Shown here piece after piece: positions 33,254 through 45,480 of a stretch of 64,000 bases of DNA; position 1 is the first letter of the stretch; the number at the start of each line of letters is the position of its first letter. The notes beneath the pieces were generated by a model. It saw nothing but the letters and a program-made list of their open reading frames with translations. It was not told where the DNA came from and searched no databases. The position numbers were made by a program, and so were the translations under genes. This DNA is from Sialis fuliginosa (Eukaryota; Arthropoda; Insecta; Megaloptera; Sialidae): the NCBI GenBank assembly GCA_961205875.1, contig OY540821.1:9982001-10046000 (forward strand). The letters run 5' to 3'.

Positions 33254-34217
33254 AATAGTGGTACATCCAATTGAGTGCCGGTTTTGTGGGCACAAAATAT
33301 ATATTCTAATGTAGATGTTTCAACACGTATAATATACCAGATGTTCAAAATAAAACGTTAAGAATGTTTACATCAAAAATTAAACTATTTACAGAAAAAC
33401 TTTTCAGATAAAAGTTAGTGTATTTAAAAAAATGAAAATCTGATTCTAAAAATAATATCCTTTTGACCAAATAATTATTAGTCCAAAGCATTATTTTTTT
33501 TATTAAAAAAGTACCTATAATTTTTTTAATATAAAAAAACTTGAAAATTATAAAAAACGTTTGCAAATTAAAAATATGAAAATTCCTGCTCCAAACTGTG
33601 AGAAAGTTTTTCTAGCCTCACGTTTACAAAAAGTGTATTTAAAAATTATACATTATTATTTTTCGACTCGGTCCTTAAAATGTCTAAGATAAGTACGGCT
33701 CTGCTTACCTATTTAATTGTATGATATATACTTCGTAAAACTTACATTTTAAAAAGTTGACCTGATGTTTTTTCAATTATTGAAATCTTCTGAATGAACG
33801 AAAGTTTTTTGCAAAACTTACCTGAAATAAAGAAAAATACATTAATATATGTATACAAAAATTATAAAATATAGGAAAAATGATTTTTTTCAGATATTTT
33901 GTACAATAACTTTGACAGTTTAAATGCTATCTTTATTGTAAATGTATCAATGCATTCTTTGGAATCTATAGATTGAAATGAATTAGCTCACAAAAGAAAA
34001 AAATATTTATTACTTTTAATATCTTCAAAAGCGCGACTTCAGCATTGTTCACTGTTAAAAAGAACTTTTTACAATAAATTTTGGAAACAAAAATAATTGT
34101 ATGTATACCAAACTACTATTTTTTGCCTATTTCATAGTCCATGACCCTACCCCCTCCCTAACAAATTTTATATCTTCATCCGTACCTAAACAGATTTTTT
34201 TTAATACATGTTTGGAC
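33254..34217. other. AT-rich sequence, no gene seen
   Basis: No paired repeats or convincing frames. Confidence 0.4.
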
Positions 34218-34219
34218 TA

Positions 34220-34933
34220 CAGTCGGGACTCGTTTATTTTAACGCTCGTTTATTTTCAACTTTCGTTTATCGTAAATGCCGACTTTCGTTTATTGTAAAT
34301 TTTTTCTCCTCCTTCACCTCCCACCATTCTCGAGTCATGGCGTAAACGAACATATTTTTGAAATTTTTGTAGAATTAATTAGAGACACTTATCACCGTCG
34401 TCACTTGTCACCTTGCTCATATTCGAAATTAAAAGTAAAGTAAAATTATTTCACTATCACGATTAACTATTAACGATAAATATTAAATACCAAGGTTTAC
34501 ATACATAGTCTCTATAGCTCCTTGACCAATCAGCGTTGGCGCGGGATTTCAAGTCACCACGAAGATGTATTCAAATGTTTGACATCCAGAACGTATTGCC
34601 AACTTAAGAATAGTAAAAATGACACTTCCCGAATAGATAAAATTGTCTATGACAGCTTTTTCATGATTTTGCAATGTCGAATTTGTATTTCTTTGGTTGT
34701 ATATGTTGTTAAAATATCAAAAAATACGAAGACAAGAATAAATAAAGGATTTCTTGTATTTGATATTCTATTATACATTTATAACATTTGAATACATCTT
34801 CGTGGTGATGTCAATTCCCGCGCCAACGCTGATTGGTCAAGGATCTACACATAAATTGGTGGGAGCCCCTCTCGACTCAAAATAAACGCGCGTCATATGA
34901 TTCAGATGGTTTAAAATAAACGAGTCCCGACTG
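34220..34933. mobile_element. Pogo/mariner-like element V
   Basis: TIR CAGTCGGGACTCGTTTATTTT and AAAATAAACGAGTCCCGACTG are perfect over 21 bp, flanked by TA at 34218-34219 and 34934-34935. CAGT...ctcgtt starts with TA targets are typical of pogo-type elements. The left subterminal region repeats CGTTTATTNTAA several times. The middle is occupied by inverted repeat W (34520-34842). No transposase. The 89-codon frame at 34522-34791 lies within W and has no motif. Confidence 0.85.
34520..34842. mobile_element. Inner inverted-repeat element W nested in V
   Basis: Arms of about 57 bp: CCTTGACCAATCAGCGTTGGCGCGGGA... at the left and ...TCCCGCGCCAACGCTGATTGGTCAAGG at the right, then CACCACGAAGATGTATTCAAATG and its complement. 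The arms are nearly identical and differ from the outer V ends, so W is most simply a second MITE inside V. No exact TSD was found (TCTATAGC versus TCTACACA is only partial). Confidence 0.75.
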
Positions 34934-35202
34934 TATTATATTTCCCTATGGACCCTGACATACGGGACACCTGTATTATACAATATTGGATGAAGATAAG
35001 GCCGCTATTGCATTATACAATACAAAGAAATATAATCAAATCTATTTGATCAAAGAAATACTTATTACAGTGTAATTAGTCAACTTTTATAATATTTCTA
35101 TGTTCTCCTATATTGATCATAGTTTTTTGACGGCAAAAACAAAAAAGCGACTGCCAAGTTTTAATTGATAAGTGTAGCTATAAATACACAATTGTTACAT
35201 GT

Positions 35203-35562
35203 TATAAAACCCAACACTGTCTGTCTGTCCGTTAGCGCGCTTATCACTCGAGAACCACTTAATCGATTTAGGTGTTTTTTTTTTAATTCATAGATATGTT
35301 CTTCGCCCTGGTTTAAGTATATATATTGTTACGTTAGGTAACAGGAATGAAGCAGTGACGATAATAGTAAATCAAGTCGGAAAAAAGTTTGCCGCCAGCG
35401 TGTTCTTTTGCAATACGCTGCCTAAACCGTTAAAAATTGAACAGTATAATGTAGTAAAGAACTGTATAGAATAGAAGTTCTAAAATAATTCAACTATATT
35501 TTTCAAAAATCCTAAACAATAATTCCGTAGTTCAAGCGAGCGAAGTCGCGGACACAGTTAGT
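35203..35562 (+). mobile_element. Helitron-like family U, copy 2
   Basis: It has TGTCTGTCTGTCCGTTAGCGCGCTTATCACTCGAGAACCACTTAATCGATTTAGG at the left and ends AAGCGAGCGAAGTCGCGGACACAGTTAGT. The GCGAGCGAAGTCGC hairpin sits about 10 nt before the terminal TTAGT. It contains GTTACGTTAGGTAACA, a small palindrome also found in copy 3 (59115-59445). Family N begins 6 bp later. Confidence 0.65.
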
Positions 35563-35568
35563 AATTAA

Positions 35569-36030
35569 ATATCGGTATGGAGAACCGTACATGACTTCCA
35601 TGTACTTTCTATCTTTTTAAATATACATTTTTTTAAGTATTTTATTTATATGACCTACTTCTATGAATATAAATTTCGTAATACATAAAAAACATATATG
35701 TATACTTACGACATTAATTAGTATTTAAAATTCAAATTTTAAGTGTGTTTTTCACCCTTTCAATGGCTGTTTAGGCACGTACAAATAATAAATGTCCCTT
35801 AGATTCAATTGAACTGCAAATGTACCAAATCTTATCAAAATTAGTGAGATAATACTCGCAATGTTCACTTTTTAGACGAAAGAAAGTTACAAAATTTTGA
35901 ATATTTCCAAAACCCCTAATCCGATTAGCACCAAAATCAGTAGATTATATAATTACAAAATTTATATTTAAAAATTATTTAAAAAGATAGAAAGAACATG
36001 GAAGTCATGTATGGTTCTCCATACCGATAT
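35569..36030. mobile_element. Family N MITE, complete copy
   Basis: ATATCGGTATGGAGAACCGTACATGACTTCCATGT and ACATGGAAGTCATGTATGGTTCTCCATACCGATAT are 35-bp TIRs with one mismatch. The interior matches the truncated copy at 16290-16708. TAAAT / ATTTA outside extends the symmetry, so the exact TSD is ambiguous. 462 bp, non-coding. Confidence 0.85.
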
Positions 36031-36771
36031 TTATTTATTTGACAATGTAATAAAACATAAACACAATAAACATAGAAGCTTCTGTGGTGGTCACTCTTTA
36101 ATTATAACGTAAATTTGTCTAATTAAAATTTGTAAAAAAAAAAAAAAACAATATATGAACACAATTACTTTTTCAAAAGTATATCACTTGTAAAAAATAA
36201 ATTTGTATTAACATATATATTACCTTTCTGGAAACCTAATAAAATGAAAGAGAGTAAAAATTCTCGTCGCATAAATATAGGATTTTTCACCTATATATGT
36301 ATGTCGAATACAAAATAAATAGAATTGAAAAAGGTAAAAGGAACTTATATATTTTGGTATTTTCTTTATCCTGGAAGTTCAAATATAAGTATTGTATATT
36401 TATATTTTTATATTTATTTGCTTTGTGAATTTAAAAAACCAATGATTCAATTTAATATAATTGTAGTTATACATACTCCTACAGTCGTACTTACCTACAT
36501 ACTTTTTCATTTATACTTCAATAATTTCATGATAAATAAATACTATACATATGTAGATATTATGACAATGAACCATTACAAACAATTTTTTAAAGCTTAA
36601 AATTTTTAACATTTCCTCCAAAAATGTATTATATTATATTAATTTTTGTAACCTACCTATAGTACTTCTATCAATACTCCCCCCCCCCCCCCTTCCCCGA
36701 GTCATAAAATAAAAACACACCACAAATATCACGTTTCTAAGTCCAGGGGTGTGATAATATATTTCGATATA
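36031..36771. other. AT-rich sequence with C14 run, no gene seen
   Basis: Run of 14 C's at 36679-36692. The 91-codon plus frame at 36325-36600 is Tyr/Ile/Phe-rich AT translation. Confidence 0.35.
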
Positions 36772-37107
36772 CAGTTAAACTTCGTTATAACGCTCTTGAT
36801 CGGATCTGATCAAAAACGCGTTATATGTAAATGGGATAGCGCAATAGGCAGGAAATAAATTAAAAAATAAATATATATTTTTTTAAATATGTAGAATCAT
36901 AATTTTATTATTACATGTATACATACATACGTCATGTTCTTGAAGCATTTTTCTCAATTTCTTGACGATATTTTTGTTTCAACACTTTGTTGTTTGTTCA
37001 AGATACCTTCAAAAAATTTAACTCATATGTATTTATCCCCCCCAGAAAATTCTTACTACGCCACTGGATAGTGCTATAAACGGGAACGTTATATCGAAGT
37101 TTCACTG
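36772..37107. mobile_element. Pogo-like MITE X
   Basis: TIR CAGTTAAACTTCGTTATAACGC (left) and CGTTATATCGAAGTTTCACTG (right); TA precedes the left end and CA follows the right. The CAGT(G)AAACTTCG(A/T)TATAACG start is typical of pogo-like elements. Near its right end is an embedded hAT-like terminus, CCCCCCCAGAAAATTCTTACTACGCCACTG at 37037-37066, i.e. a nested fragment. Non-coding, 336 bp. Confidence 0.75.
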
Positions 37108-37880
37108 CATATCTTTCTGTATATTTGCTAGTTACAATAAAAATTATTAAAAAGAATATAATCCCGTCTTCATACAAAAACTAATGAACCGATTTTAATG
37201 GGATTTTGACCGTTAGAAATTCTAAAATTATTTTGATAACTGGTATTTTTTAAGAAAAATATATAAAAATGAAAATAAAAAACTACATAATCTTAACTAA
37301 CGCTGTGGTGAGTTGTGGTGTGCGTTTTTGGGAGCACCCAATCGCGCGGGCATTCACCAATTCTTAAAATATTCAAGAAGAAATTTTAGTTTTTAATAAA
37401 TACACATTTACTTAAGAAAAATGAAGCCGAGCATATTTCATTTTCTAATATTTGTTCAACATGATCAAACAATCAAGGAATTGCTTCGGTGTACTGTAGA
37501 CATTATTATTGTGAAATTGAAGTACGTATATATACATATATAGGGGCAGGCACGTAGCCAGAATTTTTTTTCAAAGGGGGCTTAATTTTGGAATTTTGTC
37601 CAATATTTTTCATAAAGCTTAATATTTGATCAGGCAAAAAATGAGTGGGAGGTCTCAGACCCTCAAACTTCCTCCTCTACTGCTTTTTATATTGTAGAGG
37701 AATGATGCAAAGTTTGGAAAACAATAAAAAAAATTTTTTGTTTGTTTTAATTTAAAAAATTCTATTATAAAAAATTATTAATAATAAAACTTCTCATTTA
37801 GTTAAATGTGCGCACTTTTTTTCAAATCTTTTTGTCTAATAATAATTAGAATTAAACAAAAACTCATGCAAAAAAGTAGA
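37108..37880. other. AT-rich; lone hAT-like terminus
   Basis: GGCACGTAGCCAGAATTTTTTTTCAAAGGGGGC at 37549-37581 matches the common insect hAT-type end (GGCGTAGCCAGAATTTTTTTGGGGGG). No partner end and no gene seen. Confidence 0.35.
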
Positions 37881-38090
37881 GTTTTGACCCCATCAACAAT
37901 CCTGAAGATGTCCACTGAAATGTGCGAGGAAACGTTGGCCGATAGAACGATCGAACGACCAAAATGACGCAGCTTATACCAAGAAGTCAAGGCCCATTTC
38001 AAATTTTCAATAGCAATGAAACTAAAAAAGTTGTTAATTCTACCATGAGATATGTAAAACCGTGGTACGCAATTTCCCCCTTTGTGCACA
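37881..38090. mobile_element. Possible Penelope/LINE-like 3' fragment
   Basis: CCTGAAGATGTCCACTGAAATGTGCGAGGAAACGTTGG follows the pattern CTGAAGATG...GAAACGTTGG that I know from 3' parts of Penelope-like and some other retroelements. Frames are open on both strands (95 codons minus, about 50 plus) but no reverse transcriptase or GIY-YIG motif is seen. A similar motif occurs at 52575-52612. Assignment is tentative. Confidence 0.3.
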
Positions 38091-39598
38091 GCTTCCCTTC
38101 ACTCCTCTACAAGTTCTCAGACTAAAGAAAGAGAGTGCGAGAACACAGTTTATTAATAATGAAACTAATTTGTTATATTGTTGACGTTTTCAAGTATTTA
38201 ATTATAACATCAATCAGTCGCAATTAAGGAAAATGTTATTTGGAAAATTATATTTAAATGTTATTATTAATACTCCGATATAAGAAAGAGGCAAGCGGGA
38301 CCAAATAATTGCTCTTGATGTAATTTTGTTGTAAGGATGAATGTATGCACGTACAGTAGAACTTCGATAATTTGAACATTTTTAGCGCACGGAGAAAAAT
38401 GAAGTCGATTTTTTATTAAAAATAACAGTTTGTATCAAAAAATACTATACAATTTAAAAAAATATGTCACGCATTTTTGACCCCATCCTCTCTCTTTGCC
38501 ACGCTGCATCACATTTTTTTCAACCCCCTAAAACAGATAATTAAAAATAACGTCCTTTATATCGCGACTAAAAAATAAAATCTATAGTTTACATAAAATT
38601 GATTTCAAACTGCCCGTCATTTGTTCGGACCCCCCTCTCATTTTGTGTACGACAGTTTTTTTGTATACAAAAATTTTAAACAAATTTTGTAATGATCCAA
38701 TGAATTTTCTTAAATCGTCTGCAGATATTATATTAACAAATATCTCACAGATCGAAATAATGATTACATACAGCTGTCAGAAATCTGAAAACACTCAGCT
38801 GAATTTATCTTCCTTTGGTTCAATACGTAGACAAATCAATAAAAGTGTCAGTTGTGTTTTAAAAAGCAAAATATTATCAATCATACATGTTTCAAGTTAT
38901 AAGTGTTTTATTTCTTACTAAGATCCGTGAAATGTATTTAATCAATTGATTGACAGTGGCGTCTATAAAATGGGTTAATCCATATACGGTTCATATACAG
39001 GGTGTCCAAGTTTTCAATGATTCAAACAATTTTCAACCTTAATTTTTAATAATTAATAATAATAATAAAATTTTTATTTGCACAAATCTCTCAGAGGGGA
39101 TACAAAAGGTCACACATAGACAACAAAAATATAAAAAAAATAGATTTGAATATTTTTGTGGTTTTTATACAACGGCATTTAGGGGAAGGGGGAATTAATT
39201 TTTTTTTTTAAACTTTTTCGTATAATGGTTCTAGTGTCACTAAGAAATACTAAAGCACCCCAACCCCCTCTAACGAGAACTGTGTAGAGAAGGAAAAATA
39301 GGCTTTCTTTCAACTTTATGCAAAGATAGTTACATAATAATAATTTAAAGGTAATTACATTCTCTACAATATTTCTGTAGATTCGTATTTTACCCAGTAA
39401 TGACTGTCTGGAGTTATTAAAATCTAAAGAGTATTTTAATGAAAAAACATAATAAATAATAATTTTAATAAATTCAGACGAATCTAATGAAAAATATGTA
39501 TTGAACTTTTATTGTAGAGAATTAAATTAGCTTGAAAGTACCTAATTATTTTTATCGTAAAGCTGAAAGAAAGTTGAATCGGCAAAAAATGATTTTTG
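38091..39598. other. AT-rich sequence with lone transposon ends
   Basis: CAGTAGAACTTCGATAATTTGAAC at 38354 is a pogo-like left end without a partner. CAGTGGCGTCTATAAAATGGG at 38954 is hAT-like. CAGGGTGTCCAAGTTTTC at 38998 is a family Y-type left end. The 92-codon plus frame 38643-38921 has no motif. Confidence 0.35.
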
Positions 39599-39657
39599 TC
39601 CCTTCCCCGCCCCGAAAAGGGTGAGGGGCCATTAACCTCAATGGGGGGGGGGAAGGG
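39599..39657. repeat. GC-rich hairpin
   Basis: TCCCTTCCCCGCCCC and GGGGGGGGGGAAGGG face each other about 35 nt apart, with an inner GAGGGGCCATTAACCTC. It can fold as a hairpin, and the G10 run (39643-39652) may form other G-rich structures. Probably the remains of a transposon end. Confidence 0.6.
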
Positions 39658-39739
39658 TAATTCATGATTTCTTTGTGAAAATCTTAAAAAAATATCTAGT
39701 TTGAATTTCTTCCACTCCAAAACACATATATCCATAACA

Positions 39740-39920
39740 CTGTCTGTCTGTCTGTTTGTTACCTTTTCACGGCTAAACCGATTACGATGAAATTTGGTAG
39801 GGAGACAGCTTGCATACTGAGGAAGAACCTAGGCTACTTTGTATTTCGAAAAATGTATTACTTAGATTTGTTTAAATATAAATTTCACGCGGACGAAGTC
39901 ACGAGTAACAGCTACTTTAA
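39740..39920 (+). mobile_element. Helitron-like family T, copy 4
   Basis: CTTTTCACGGCTAAACCGATTACGATGAAATTTGGTAGGGAGACAGCTTGCATACTGAGG, then CGCGGACGAAGTCACGAGTAACAGCTACT at the 3' end, where the last bases have drifted from AGCTAGT. Internally shortened relative to other copies. Confidence 0.7.
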
Positions 39921-40984
39921 AATATATATTAAAATAATAAAATTACATATGCCTTAGAGTTACGCTACTGATTTTCAAGTGTATTTGTTGCTAAGCTTCG
40001 TAAAATATAAATGCTATTGTGAATTATTATGCTTTAGAGTTTTTTCTTCCCATTGTTGAACAACAAATATTATTTTTTCCAGTACCTTTTTTGATATATT
40101 GTCTGCAGTATTTGTTTACGTGTAAATATATATACTTTTATAAAACCAGAAAATATATTCATGTATGTGGTGTATATGGTGTACATTACGAGTTTAACTT
40201 CATTTAGAGATTAATTAAAATACAATTATTAAAGAAATTTACATCATATTAAAATTTTTAACTTAAAGTTATTCGATTGTTAGAGCAATGTATAAATAAA
40301 AGTCTAAAAATTTAATAGGTTTTTATGAATAGCTCATATATTTTACTATTTTTTTTTAATATTGGACGTATGGTGTTGTGCATACAAATTACAAACTAAA
40401 TTTTTCGAAATCAAACCTTTTTTTATTGAAAAAATATCTATCTTCGTTTAAAGATAAATATCAAATAATATAATTTTACTAATTATTAACAATCTTTTAA
40501 AACGATGAAACTTATAAATAATGTCAAGTCTCATCTCGTTTAAATTTCAAACACTCTCGTCTCGGTATGCAGACCGATAGATAGATATATTTACTTTTTA
40601 AATTTATAGAAGAATTTGTATTAATAGTATTTTTAAATGTAATTGAAACACAAACCGCATTTATAAATTCAAATTGAAAACCAGTTTTAAATAGAATTGG
40701 GACTTTTTAAACTTACAAATACATTCATATTAGTTTAATGTCTTGAATATAAATTTCGTTCCACTCGTGCTGAAAAATGTTAAAGCACGTTACAAGTTTT
40801 CATGTAAGCAGGATTTAAAAACAATATTTTACTTATTTTTACGGGTTTTTTAATAAAAATATACGGGTATTTTTCTTGAATAATGAATGTTTCTTTTAAA
40901 TTTGTATCTGAACTTTTTAATTAAATAATCATATTTGTTATTATGTCAAATAATAATCATAATATTCTTTTTATAAAGTTTGTT
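39921..40984. other. AT-rich sequence, no gene seen
   Basis: Nothing recognised. The plus frame 40019-40207 is AT-driven. Confidence 0.4.
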
Positions 40985-41273
40985 AAACTTATAACAAATT
41001 TGTAAGCTAATAAGCACTTTCAAATTGGGTATCAAACCTATATGAAAATTCCCTTGAAGTATTATGAAGTTTTTGACAAGATTCTCGCACGCGCGGTAAG
41101 TAAACAGCAACGGTATTAAAACAGTGGTGAAATTATGAAAATGTTATAATAAGTTGAAGTATCGCTGATCTAAATTCTAAAACAAATCCATAGATAATAA
41201 CAAATAATTAATACCCTGTTGAAAGTGCTCGTTAGCTAACAATTTTTGTTAGCCTCTTTATAATACCGGACAT
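40985..41273. mobile_element. MITE with TGTCCGGTATTATAAA TIR, copy 2
   Basis: It matches 20871-21176 over AAGCACTTTCAAATTGGG, CGCACGCGCGGTAAGTAAACAGCAACGGTATTAAAACAGTGGTGAAATTATGAAAATG, AATAAGTTGAAGTATCGCTGATCTAAATTC and TTGAAAGTGCTCGTTAGC...TAATACCGGACAT. The left end is decayed. Confidence 0.7.
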
Positions 41274-41323
41274 AATTCTAAAAGAGCATTAAGACAATTT
41301 TATAGGTAATGATAAAAAATATT

Positions 41324-41566
41324 TGAGGAGGTGGGTTCCAAAACTCATTCGTTACATTTAAATAATTACCGAGATGTTAGTGGATTTTGAAAAAAAATTC
41401 ACATTCTTCATATTGTAATGTCAGTTTTGAGCAATATTATAACTAAGCGAGTTTTGCTCAAAACTAACATTAAAATATGAAAGAATGCGAAAAATTCTTT
41501 CAAAATCCACTGCATCTCGATTAGTTTTTAAAATGGAACGAACGAGTTTTGGAACTCACCTCCTCA
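41324..41566. mobile_element. Near-complete palindrome CC
   Basis: The 243-bp element folds almost end to end: TGAGGAGGTGGGTTCCAAAACTCATTCG at the left with CGAACGAGTTTTGGAACTCACCTCCTCA at the right, then AGTGGATTTTGAAA / TTTCAAAATCCACT and TTTTGAGCAA / TTGCTCAAAA near the centre. Arms are about 105 bp. Only 12 bp separate it from element DD. Confidence 0.85.
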
Positions 41567-41578
41567 TATATGTATAGT

Positions 41579-42002
41579 AGAGTGGGCCAATTTTCCAACT
41601 GACCTCGTCTACCCCCCTACGTGAAAGTAATCTCAATTCTAAGAAAAAAACGTCCATGGAACTATACATTCAACTTTAGTTTGGTGTATTTTTGATTGAA
41701 AATTTATAGTTTGTTTCAAAAACTGGCGCTCAAGAAAAAAAATGGATGTCAAATTTGGAATCCTTGTGCCCAAAAACCCTTGGATTGGTGTTTTGCTTAA
41801 AAAAATCAATGAAAAATTGTAAATTTTCATATATATTAACATATATACATATGGAATTCAAGGGACTCAAACTTAAACAATTAAATTAAAAATGCACCGA
41901 ACTAAATTTTGTTGAGGTAGTTCCATGGGCGTTTTTTCTTAGAATTTAGAATACTTTCACGTAAGGGGGTAGCCGAGGTCGGTTGGAAAATTGGTCCACT
42001 CT
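41579..42002. mobile_element. MITE DD with about 85-bp TIRs
   Basis: AGAGTGGGCCAATTTTCCAACTGACCTCG...CCATGGAACTA on the left pairs with TAGTTCCATGG...CGAGGTCGGTTGGAAAATTGGTCCACTCT on the right, with few mismatches over about 85 bp. The minus frame 41639-41842 is internal and spurious. 424 bp; no clear TSD. Confidence 0.85.
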
Positions 42003-43606
42003 GATGTAAATATATAGTTAAAGCAAAATATATAAATAATTTTTTTACTAAAGAATAAATGGAAGAAAATATTTTTAATAAAAAATTTCACTTGAAACCG
42101 AGGTCTTCCACGATTTTGGTCCAAGGCTTTGGTCTGTGCATTGATGAGTAAGTTACTCTTTATATAGAGATAACAAACTTACTTAATTAGAGTTCATATT
42201 AACAAAGTTCCACTGTATATATATGTACATGATGTATTTTATGTTAAAGTTTATAACTAAGTTGGGAAACTTTTTTAACAAAAATGCTGATCGCCATTTT
42301 TGCTTTTTTATTGAGTACAAAAGACTTCAAAAATACGACATTCAAAGGAGCGTTTTCAAATATATATACGAGTATACAGAAAAAATAATTTTTGTGAGTT
42401 TTACTCTAATAACTACCTATAACTAGTTTCGTGTATTAAAGCTTATACCCACTTATTTTTTTACTTGAATTTAAACAAGATCTTTTTAAAGTTAGCATCT
42501 TTAATCGACGTTTCTATTTATATAAAGGTTAGAACTGACAGTTTGATCACTGCTTTGCACAGTGTTTACCAAAGTGGGGTACGCAAAGGTGTTTTGAGGT
42601 GTATATACGGCATACTTCTTAACATTTTTTTATTAAATAATTTTGTATTTTGAACAACAAATAATTGAAATTTTTTAACTAATTTTGTTATATGAAAAAT
42701 AACTTTAAAATTATGATTTGTAATGCATTTTTTTAAATCCTCCACCCCCTCCAACTTTCCCGTAAAACTTAACTTTCAACAGAGGTACATGGGGATTTTA
42801 ACTTTGGTAAAAACTGCACTAATGTATAAACCTACACAATTCTCATTTCGAGATATCAAAGTTTTTGATGAGCACAATGAAAAATACATTTGTGATTTTC
42901 TGACATTTATTTTTATTGGAAAAAAGTAATTTTTTATCATTGTTTTTCTTATAGTCTTCAACCAAACCCTGAAGAGTTTTTGCAGTATTTTTGTTAAATA
43001 AATAAAGCAAGGAACTAATGAACGTAACTGTGAAAGACTTGCATAATAAAAATTCTGAATTTTGATCTTATATTTCATGGTAACGCTGGTTATATTAATT
43101 AATTAAAATAACGATTAATAATATATTTACACAAATATTTTTAATTAAATATAAAATCCTTTAGATCTTTGAACCTTCAGTGAATTGATCTCATTAAAGT
43201 AATTAAATAACACTTGCAAAATATAATGTCCTGAAGTTAAAATACAATATAACAGTGGTGTAGTATATTATAATTATATTATTATTTTTATTTTTATTTT
43301 GCATATTTAGTTTTATTTTTACTTTTCATCACGTTAATGATAAAAAAGTGAAAGTATGGACTCAATTTTGATTAATCTTTTTCGTTTTAAGAACTCTACA
43401 ATCTGAAAATCTGAATTAAAGGAAATAACAGTACACATATTTTTTTTCATTGCATTACCTCTAAGTTTTAGTTTTTATTAAAACTACTCGACTACGTGAA
43501 TTTAAACGAGGGTTATGAATTTGGCAGTATGTGTGTTTGTATGTATGTATACTTGACCGATTTCAATAAATGAGGACTAAAAATAGCAGCTGTGAGACGC
43601 CATATA
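42003..43606. other. AT-rich sequence with lone transposon ends
   Basis: CAAAGTTCCACTG at 42196-42208 followed by TA is a pogo-like right end. CACAGTGTTTACCAAAGTGGGGTACGC near 42557 resembles a hAT (Charlie-type) start. TATACTTGACCGATTTCAATAAATGAGG at 43548 is shared in pattern with 61156. No gene seen. Confidence 0.35.
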
Positions 43607-43885
43607 CAAAATTAATTTCCGACAAATTAAAATTTTTAGATGAAAAATAAAATTTCATTTAAAACAATTGGTTAATTATTCACCTTAATGTTACGCTAAT
43701 GGTTTACAGTATTACATGATTAACTCTTCAACAAAATTAATTTCCGACAAATTAAAATTTTTAAATGAAAAATCAAACATAAATTTTTTTTTTAATCAAT
43801 TGGTTAATTATTCACCTTAATGTTACGCTACTGGTTTACAGTATCACATGATTAACTCTTCAACAAAATTAATTCCCGACAAATT
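43607..43885 (+). repeat. Tandem repeat, 125-132-bp unit, about 2.2 copies
   Basis: Units begin CAAAATTAATTTCCGACAAATT at 43607, 43732 and 43864 and contain CAATTGGTTAATTATTCACCTTAATGTTACGCTA and GGTTTACAGTAT(T/C)ACATGATTAACTCTTCAA. High identity suggests recent duplication. Confidence 0.85.
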
Positions 43886-44299
43886 CAACAACACAATAAA
43901 AGAACAAGAGCTGAATTGGAAATGTGACATTTGTCCCATTGCTACATCAAACTGCTATTGACTGATAGATTACCTTCTTTTACTTTTATTTCGAACAAAT
44001 TAAATAATGGATTCAATTTATCATTATTGTGTCTAAATTTCTTTGTACAATACGTATCTTAATAAACGTTTGAGATATTATACAATTACCAAATTAATTA
44101 AGGGTTTAAAATATTAAAAGATTATAGATTCGGTGGTAAAAATTGATGTACAGAAATAAATTTTAAAAATAAATATTTTAAAGCTAAAAATCTAAACTTT
44201 TCAATGCTTTTCACAGATTAAAATTGTAATAATTTTAATTTTTTTTTAAATTTTTTTTTGTCACAATTACAGAGTTCTGAATATTGACTTTTTTATTAA

Positions 44300-44790
44300 C
44301 CCATTAACGCCGAGGTGATCAGAATTTTTACTAACTTTTCAACGTGTTTATTTATTATTTTTTATTTATTTATTTTTGTTCTTAGAAATTTTTTTTTAAA
44401 GTTTATAGTTTTTATGAAAACGATAGATTAAGATTTTTATAAAAAATTTTAATTCTCGCCGCCATTTTGAAAAAACGCGTCGATGAAATTTTCTGAAAAA
44501 AATTCCTCTTAATGTTCGAGTACCATGATCACCTCTGATCATAGTAAAAAGTTGATACCTTTGCGGTATCATTGTAAAAAAAATGCGAACAAAAATTTTT
44601 TTTCGAAAATTTTCACGTTTCAATCGACCATATTTTTTTTCTCGGTGTCTAATCGAAATTTTGAGCTCAGATTCTGAAAGAGCATCAAATTTCGCGTAGG
44701 AATAGAGGTATTGCATTATTTTTTTGGTCCGATAACATAATAAATAAACACGTTGAAAAGTTAGTAAAAATTCACCTCGGCGTTAATGGG
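44300..44790. mobile_element. piggyBac-like MITE, copy with TTAA targets
   Basis: TTAA at 44296-44299 and 44791-44794 flank CCCATTAACGCCGAGGTG and CACCTCGGCGTTAATGGG. The CCC start with TTAA target duplication is diagnostic of piggyBac. TIRs run about 58 bp through TTTTTACTAACTTTTCAACGTGTTTATTTATTA. The interior is non-coding except for a 106-codon, strongly basic minus frame (44396-44716) of doubtful meaning. 491 bp. Confidence 0.9.
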
Positions 44791-45480
44791 TTAATATAAT
44801 TTTTGACCCATTAATTAATAAATTACAATTTATTCCAATTCAGTACTTCCCAAGGTTTTTAGATGGAAATACCGTACAATAATAAAGAAACTTTTAAGTT
44901 TTAAATAATAATTAATACAATTTTAATATATTCTCGAAAAGTTCTGTACGAAAAATGGAAACTGGATCTTTTTTAAGGTTATTAAATGAGGTGGACAGAA
45001 CAGCCTGTATAGAAAAACATAATTTATTATTAAAAAAATATTTATTTTTTAATTCATAATAATAATAATGACCAGTGATATAAAATTAATCTGTAATAAA
45101 CCTATTAAACATTAATTTCACTTATTTTATTTATTATATTTATTTTATTATATTTATTAATTTCACTTTATTGTTTTTTTCTGACTTTATAAAATTTACA
45201 CAAAATTCCACAAATTATATACCTAAACCTTCCTCGTAAAATATTCTTTCCATTAATAAAAATCAAAATAAAATCCGTTCAGTAGTTCGTGCACAGACAG
45301 ATAGACAGACACAACGAGAGACTTTGTTTTATGTGAGTTAAATAAAGTTTACTTTGTAAAAGAATAATAAGAATAAATATTAAATCCAGGTCAAACTATA
45401 AAAGAAATGGTAATCTCTAGATGTTTGTTTATTTTCTACAATATGCTTTTAGAGTTGTGCCCGAGAACTTATTGTTTCAG

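Noticed and set aside
33012..33314. 100-codon plus frame after a polypyrimidine-CAG
   Set aside because: The frame runs through a hAT-like terminus (GACGCCACTG) and AT-rich DNA; no domain.
34522..34791. 89-codon frame
   Set aside because: Lies inside nested element W between its arms; no motif.
44396..44716. 106-codon minus-strand open frame, Arg/Lys rich
   Set aside because: It lies wholly inside a piggyBac-like MITE with no transposase motif; treated as non-coding.
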